From: Clostridiales bacterium UBA3259
GTDB taxonomy: Bacteria; Bacillota_A; Clostridia; Oscillospirales; Oscillospiraceae
NCBI GenBank assembly: GCA_002362625.1
Contig: DEUP01000001.1
Span: 9,540-73,539 of the forward strand
Length of the DNA stretch: 64,000 bases
Direction of reading: 5' to 3'
Part shown: in pieces, positions 60,475 through 64,000 of the stretch
Layout of the letters: each line of letters starts with the position of its first letter
Numbering within the stretch: position 1 is the stretch's first letter
Program-made: the position numbers and the translations under genes
Notes under the pieces: generated by a model
The model's database searches: none
The model's input: only the letters and a program-made list of their open reading frames with translations
Told to the model about the DNA's origin: nothing

Positions 60475-61455
60475 TCAGCCCATTCTCCGGGCACCGTAGT
60501 AATGCTCGGCCCAGTAGCCGCTGGTCAGGTCGGAATAGGAGACCGTGGAGCGGGAGTTGGGAGAGTGGATGAATTGGCCGTTTCCGGCGTAGATGCCCAC
60601 ATGGGAAATACCGGAGGCGTATGTACCCGCGAAAAATACGATATCACCCGGCTGCAAATTGGACTTGTCCACCGCCGTGCCCTGCTTATACTGATCAGAA
60701 GGGGTACGGTAGGGAGCGTAGCCGCACTGCTTCAGCACATAGTACACAAGGCCGGAGCAGTCAAAGCCGCTGGGAGAAGCGCCGCCGTTTACGTAGGGAG
60801 TGCCCAGATACTTCTGCGCCTCAGAGAGAATTTCGGAGCCGCTGGCACCGGACGCAGAGGCCTGAGAGCCGGAGGAGCTTCCGGAACCGGAGGGAACAGT
60901 ACCGATGGCCTTGCCGTGGCGGTAGTACTTGGGGGTATTGGGAGAGGCCTGATTTTCATAGGGGATCTCCGTCAGCTCCAGAAAATCGCTGCGGATGTAG
61001 CAGGTCTTTCCCTCGTAGAGAACCCTGTACCAGCCCTCGTTCAGGCCCAGAATGTAACACTGGGAGCCGGCAGAGACCACAGCCACGCTGCCATAGGAGG
61101 TGGAGGGGCCGCTGCGGAGATTGACGCGGTCGCCGGTTACCTGACCGTAGCCCAGCTCGGCGTTCTCCTTGGTGAGAACCGACAAATAGGATTCGTGCAT
61201 GTATCCTTCCTGAAGGTTGTAATTGACCTTGTACCACTGGCCTTCCTTGCGGATGACCACCACGCAGTCGTTATTCGGCGCCTGGGCCAAGGTGGAAGAA
61301 GTGGTATTCGGTTCACTGCGAAGCCGAAGGGAAGTGGCGTTTACAAATCCTATGCCGTACATGGTGCTTTCGGCGGCGGATGCGGGGATAATAAGGGCGG
61401 CTGTGGACAGCAGGGTGACCACTGCCAGGGTGAGTATTTTTCTGATGATCTTCAT
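60475..61455 (-). CDS. Secreted NlpC/P60 peptidoglycan hydrolase with two SH3 domains
   Basis: The 326-residue protein has a signal peptide (ILTLAVVTLLSTAALIIPASA, cleavage near ASAAES, residue 28), two bacterial SH3 domains (about 35-95 and 100-165, NATSLRLRSEPNTTSSTL and DRVNLRSGPSTSYGSV), a Ser/Gly linker (188-207) and a C-terminal NlpC/P60 domain with Cys233 (FDCSGLVYYV), His285 (SHVGIY) and His297. It should cut stem-peptide bonds in the wall, such as D-Glu-diamino acid. Monocistronic. Confidence 0.93.
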   Translation of the reverse strand: MKIIRKILTLAVVTLLSTAALIIPASAAESTMYGIGFVNATSLRLRSEPNTTSSTLAQAPNNDCVVVIRKEGQWYKVNYNLQEGYMHESYLSVLTKENAELGYGQVTGDRVNLRSGPSTSYGSVAVVSAGSQCYILGLNEGWYRVLYEGKTCYIRSDFLELTEIPYENQASPNTPKYYRHGKAIGTVPSGSGSSSGSQASASGASGSEILSEAQKYLGTPYVNGGASPSGFDCSGLVYYVLKQCGYAPYRTPSDQYKQGTAVDKSNLQPGDIVFFAGTYASGISHVGIYAGNGQFIHSPNSRSTVSYSDLTSGYWAEHYYGARRMG

Positions 61456-61519
61456 ACGTTGCCTCCGCTTTTGTTAAGGGCAGCCTCTTTTCACGGGCGA
61501 GACTGCCAAATTGGCCGGA

Positions 61520-61810
61520 TTACTTACCGGCCAATGCCCGTGTGAGCCAGACACAGCCCAAATCCAGAGCGGTATAGAAACCGTCCTTTTCGCTTTTCTT
61601 TACGATGCGGTCCCTGCCCTTGGCATTGGGATCGGTCAGCTGAAGCTGCACGGAAACCCGGGTGGCCAGGTCCAGGTCGCCAACCTTCTTAGTTTCCAGA
61701 ACCTGAAGCATCACAATGTGGCTGTCGGCCATGGAGCCGTAATAAACCAGATTGTCCTTGCGCATCAGCGGGTAACCCTTATACATAAGAACTGCATTTT
61801 CGTCAGCCAT
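61520..61810 (-). CDS. Conserved hypothetical protein, 96 residues
   Basis: From the ATG at 61810 (AGGAGG eight bases upstream) it reads MADENAVLMYKGYPLMRKDN, then LVYYGSMADSHIVMLQVLET and onward to TALDLGCVWLTRALAGK. It is soluble, mixed alpha/beta, with no cysteine cluster or known catalytic motif except one Cys near the end. The KGYPLMRKDNLVYYG pattern appears in short conserved proteins of Clostridia, function unknown. Its promoter carries an operator-like inverted repeat. Confidence 0.75.
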   Translation of the reverse strand: MADENAVLMYKGYPLMRKDNLVYYGSMADSHIVMLQVLETKKVGDLDLATRVSVQLQLTDPNAKGRDRIVKKSEKDGFYTALDLGCVWLTRALAGK

Positions 61811-61840
61811 GGAAGTACCTCCTAAACGAAATGTAATGAG

Positions 61841-61883
61841 ATTGTAACACATTGTAACAAAGAAGTCAAGCTTTTTGTTACAA
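61841..61883 (-). promoter_or_regulatory. Promoter with TTGTAACAAA inverted repeat
   Basis: Minus strand: TTGACT (61869-61864), 17-bp spacer, TACAAT (61846-61841). The -35 is enclosed by a perfect inverted repeat with 10-base arms TTGTAACAAA (61883-61874) and TTTGTTACAA (61861-61852), and a further partial copy overlaps the -10. This is a strong operator candidate; Rex-type motifs have similar sequence, but the regulator is not established. Confidence 0.7.
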
Positions 61884-62011
61884 AATCAGGGGGAATGACT
61901 TGATTTACATAATATTTCCAGATAAAAACAGGAAAAATGGGACACGGAGGGAAACGTATGAGATTGTCAAGGTACACGCTGTCTTACATTTTGCAACTTT
62001 TGGAAGACAGA

Positions 62012-62043
62012 AAAGAGGAGGAGCCTTTGCTGTGCAAAGGCTC
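62012..62043 (-). terminator. Terminator of ireB
   Basis: On the minus strand 10-bp stem GAGCCTTTGC / GCAAAGGCTC, three-base loop, then CTCCTCTTTT, 24 bases after the ireB stop codon. Confidence 0.8.
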
Positions 62044-62066
62044 CCAAAGCCTGAATTCAGAGGTTT

Positions 62067-62321
62067 TTAGTCTTTGGCGAACAGGTATTCCCGCACCAGA
62101 GCCTGCATCAGCTCGTCCCGGTCGATTTTGCAGATCATGCTTCTGGCGCCGTTGTAGTTGGTGATATAAGTGGGGTCCTCTGTCAGAAGATAGCCGACGA
62201 TCTGGTTAACGGGGTTGTAGCCTTTTTCTGTCAGGGCCTCGTACACATTCCGGAGAATGCGCCGCATGGTTTCTTTGTCATCGCTGGGCACGGTAAATTT
62301 CAGGGTATCCATTTCCGTCAT
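62067..62321 (-). CDS. ireB: IreB family regulatory phosphoprotein
   Basis: IreB (UPF0297, YrzL) is a small substrate of PASTA-type Ser/Thr kinases that modulates cephalosporin tolerance in Enterococcus. The 84-residue protein has the conserved core EALTEKGYNPVNQIVGYLL, TEDPTYITNYNGARSMI and KIDRDELMQALVREYL. The start follows AAGGAGG. In many Firmicutes it neighbours alaS and ruvX; here the upstream neighbour is pheT. Confidence 0.94.
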   Translation of the reverse strand: MTEMDTLKFTVPSDDKETMRRILRNVYEALTEKGYNPVNQIVGYLLTEDPTYITNYNGARSMICKIDRDELMQALVREYLFAKD

Positions 62322-62357
62322 GGTTCTTAGGCCTCCTTGTTTGATTCGAATGTAGTC

Positions 62358-62386
62358 ATTATAGCCCAGATTTTCCCGGCTGTAAA
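62358..62386 (-). promoter_or_regulatory. Promoter of ireB
   Basis: Minus strand: TTTACA (62386-62381), 17 bp, TATAAT (62363-62358), 37 bases before the ATG. Confidence 0.72.
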
Positions 62387-62454
62387 GCCTTAAATTGGGA
62401 ATAATTTGTTAAAATATTCGGGAAAATCGCCGGAAAAGGCACCCGCTATGGGGA

Positions 62455-64000
62455 TCAGCGGAGCATAGCATCCAGCTTTTCCCTCAGAGCGGCGAGAACC
62501 TTGCTGACCACGTTCTCGGAATCGGTGTCCGTAAGGGTTCTGTCATCAGCGCGGAGCTCCAGAGAGAAGGCCATGCTCTTCTTGCCCTCGGGCACACCGG
62601 CGCCCCGGTAGATGTCGAACAACTTCACATCCCGCAGCAGCTTCCCGGCGGAGGCGGTGATGACCTGCTCCACCTGGGCCACCGTTACGCTTTCGTCACA
62701 CACCAGAGCCAGGTCACGGGAGACGGTGGGATACTTGGGCAGGGGAGAGTAGGTGGCATCGGGCAGGAGATGGTTCATAAGCTCTGTGAAGTTAATTTCG
62801 GCGCAGTACACATCCGTGTCCATGCCGTAATTCTTGGCGGCCAAAGGATGCACCTGACCCATGACACCCACGTTGACACCATCCACGCTGACAACAGCGC
62901 AGCGGCCGGGATGGTAGCTAGGATTGTCCTTCACGGCGGTGTACTCCGCCTTTTTCACCCGGAGACCGGCGAAGATGGCTTCCAGCTCGCCCTTGAGGGT
63001 GAAGAAGTTCTCACTGGTGCCGTAGGTGCCAAGCAGCAGCATTTTCGGCTCCTCGGGCAGAACCTGGCCTTCCACAGGCAGGTAAATCTTTGCCAGCTCG
63101 TAGAGCTTTGCCGCCTTGTTGTGGTAGGCATTGTTCCGGGCCAGAATCTCCAGCATGGAGGGCAGGGCGATGGTGCGCATGATGGAGGTGTCCTCGCCCA
63201 GAGGGTTCTGAATTCGCAGAGCATTTCTCAGGGGAGAGTCGGCGGGAAGCCGGATCTGGTCGAAGGAAGCGGGGGAGGTGAAGGAGTAGGTGATGATCTC
63301 GCTGTAGCCCAGGCTCCGGCACAGGGTACCGGCCTTGGCCTCCAGGAGCATTTCCGGTGTGTAGCCGCCCTGGGTGGCATTCTTAAAGGCGGTGATGGGA
63401 ATTTCGTTGTAGCCGAAGGAACGGCCCACCTCCTCGGCAATGTCCGCCATCCGCTGCAGGTCAGGCCGGAAGGAGGGAACATGAATGGTGTCGCCCTCCA
63501 CGGGAATTTCCAGCAGGTTCAGATAGCGAACCATGTCCTCTTTGGGAATGTTTGTGCCCAGAAGCTTGTTGATATTCGCCACTTCCAGGGGAAGGGTTTT
63601 CTCTTCGGGAACATAGTTGATCACGTCAATGGTGCCGTCCAGCACATCGCCGCAGTTTAGCAGCTCCACCAGCTCACAGGCACGCTGGACAGCGGGGACG
63701 GTCATCATGGGATCCAGGCTCTTTTCGAACTTGCCGGAGGCCTCGGTGCGCATGCCCAGAGACAGGGCGGTCTGGCGGATGGAGGTGCCGTTAAAGTTGG
63801 CAGACTCGAAGACCACCATGGTAGTATCGTCCATGATCTCGGAGTTTTCGCCACCCATGATACCGGCGAGGCCGATGGGCTTGCTTTCGTCGGCAATGAC
63901 CAGCATGCCCTTTTTCAGCTGTCGTACATTGCCGTCCAGGGTGGTGAGGGTTTCTCCGTCCTCGGCCTCCCGGACGACGATCTTGCCGGAGGAGACATAG
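62455..64000 (-). CDS. pheT: Phenylalanyl-tRNA synthetase beta subunit, 3' part (5' end outside window)
   Basis: PheT is the large subunit of the class II PheRS heterotetramer. The frame is open to the window edge, so the N-terminal tRNA-binding part is missing; about 515 of roughly 800 residues are present. Visible are the B3/B4 domain (GLAGIMGGENSEIMDDTTMV, TEASGKFEKSLDP), the B5 domain, the catalytic-like core (YSEIITYSFTSP, IQNPLGEDTSIMRTIALPSM) and the C-terminal ferredoxin-fold anticodon-binding domain (PKYPTVSRDLALVCDESVTV). pheS is expected just upstream, beyond the window. Confidence 0.97.
   Translation of the reverse strand, partial: YVSSGKIVVREAEDGETLTTLDGNVRQLKKGMLVIADESKPIGLAGIMGGENSEIMDDTTMVVFESANFNGTSIRQTALSLGMRTEASGKFEKSLDPMMTVPAVQRACELVELLNCGDVLDGTIDVINYVPEEKTLPLEVANINKLLGTNIPKEDMVRYLNLLEIPVEGDTIHVPSFRPDLQRMADIAEEVGRSFGYNEIPITAFKNATQGGYTPEMLLEAKAGTLCRSLGYSEIITYSFTSPASFDQIRLPADSPLRNALRIQNPLGEDTSIMRTIALPSMLEILARNNAYHNKAAKLYELAKIYLPVEGQVLPEEPKMLLLGTYGTSENFFTLKGELEAIFAGLRVKKAEYTAVKDNPSYHPGRCAVVSVDGVNVGVMGQVHPLAAKNYGMDTDVYCAEINFTELMNHLLPDATYSPLPKYPTVSRDLALVCDESVTVAQVEQVITASAGKLLRDVKLFDIYRGAGVPEGKKSMAFSLELRADDRTLTDTDSENVVSKVLAALREKLDAMLR

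Noticed and set aside
61958..62164. Small plus-strand ORF beginning MRLSRYTLSYILQLLEDRKE with GGAGGG before the ATG
   Set aside because: The start looks good, but the frame runs through the ireB terminator hairpin and then antisense to the 3' end of ireB with Arg/Ser-rich shadow sequence. A very short real gene cannot be excluded.

Overview
The window reads as chromosome of a spore-forming, anaerobic Clostridia-type Firmicute, most like the Oscillospirales/Ruminococcaceae group (inference). Reasons: moderately high GC coding DNA with GGAGG ribosome sites, sporulation genes spoIIGA, sigE, spoIIR, spoVAD and spoVAE, candidate Spo0A boxes, the DXP (non-mevalonate) isoprenoid genes dxr, ispE and ispG, a PolC replicase, AddAB, and the Firmicute order pyrH-frr-uppS-cdsA-dxr-rseP-ispG-polC. 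No rRNA, tRNA or CRISPR array was seen.

Layout. 1-5.7 kb: DNA repair (3' part of uvrA, radC, uvrB) plus a convergent, degenerate soluble histidine kinase whose promoter carries four evenly phased Spo0A boxes. 5.7-8.9 kb: an XRE regulator gene split by a 167-bp palindrome-rich mini-element, then spoIIGA-sigE and rex. 8.9-11.4 kb: a DUF975 membrane protein and glnS. 11.6-22.2 kb: the pyrH...polC cluster. 22.3-30.4 kb: an eight-gene minus-strand operon that encodes the whole shikimate route to phenylalanine and tyrosine precursors (aroF, tyrA, aroB, aroA, aroC, pheA, an aroE-aroK fusion, aroQ). It is preceded by a Phe/Tyr-rich leader peptide and a complete terminator/antiterminator switch, the clearest regulatory find here.

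30.5-41.7 kb: a PcrA/UvrD helicase, an ECF sigma / membrane protein / ABC transporter operon, a VanZ protein, a phospholipase C-like protein, and a divergent pair made of a membrane Ser/Thr kinase with an Fn3-like ectodomain and a zinc-ribbon / Ig-like membrane protein. 41.7-50.6 kb: copy 1 of a covarying hairpin repeat, a DUF378 protein, ispE, spoIIR, addB and addA.

50.8-58.6 kb: a 7.2-kb mobile element integrated by a TndX-like serine recombinase into the helix-turn-helix region of a second XRE/membrane-protein gene. Both gene halves remain and join in frame at a shared GGGAAAC. The element carries a two-component system, an ABC ATPase with a truncated permease, truncated DUF6076 and VapE genes, GGTTGAC iteron-like repeats, a TnpW-like protein and the recombinase.

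58.6-64 kb: a tiny Asn-rich peptide, spoVAE and spoVAD, copy 2 of the hairpin repeat, a secreted SH3/NlpC-P60 hydrolase, an unknown 96-residue protein behind an operator-like inverted repeat, ireB and the 3' part of pheT. SpoIIR, SpoIIGA and SigE together form the known forespore-to-mother-cell signalling route.
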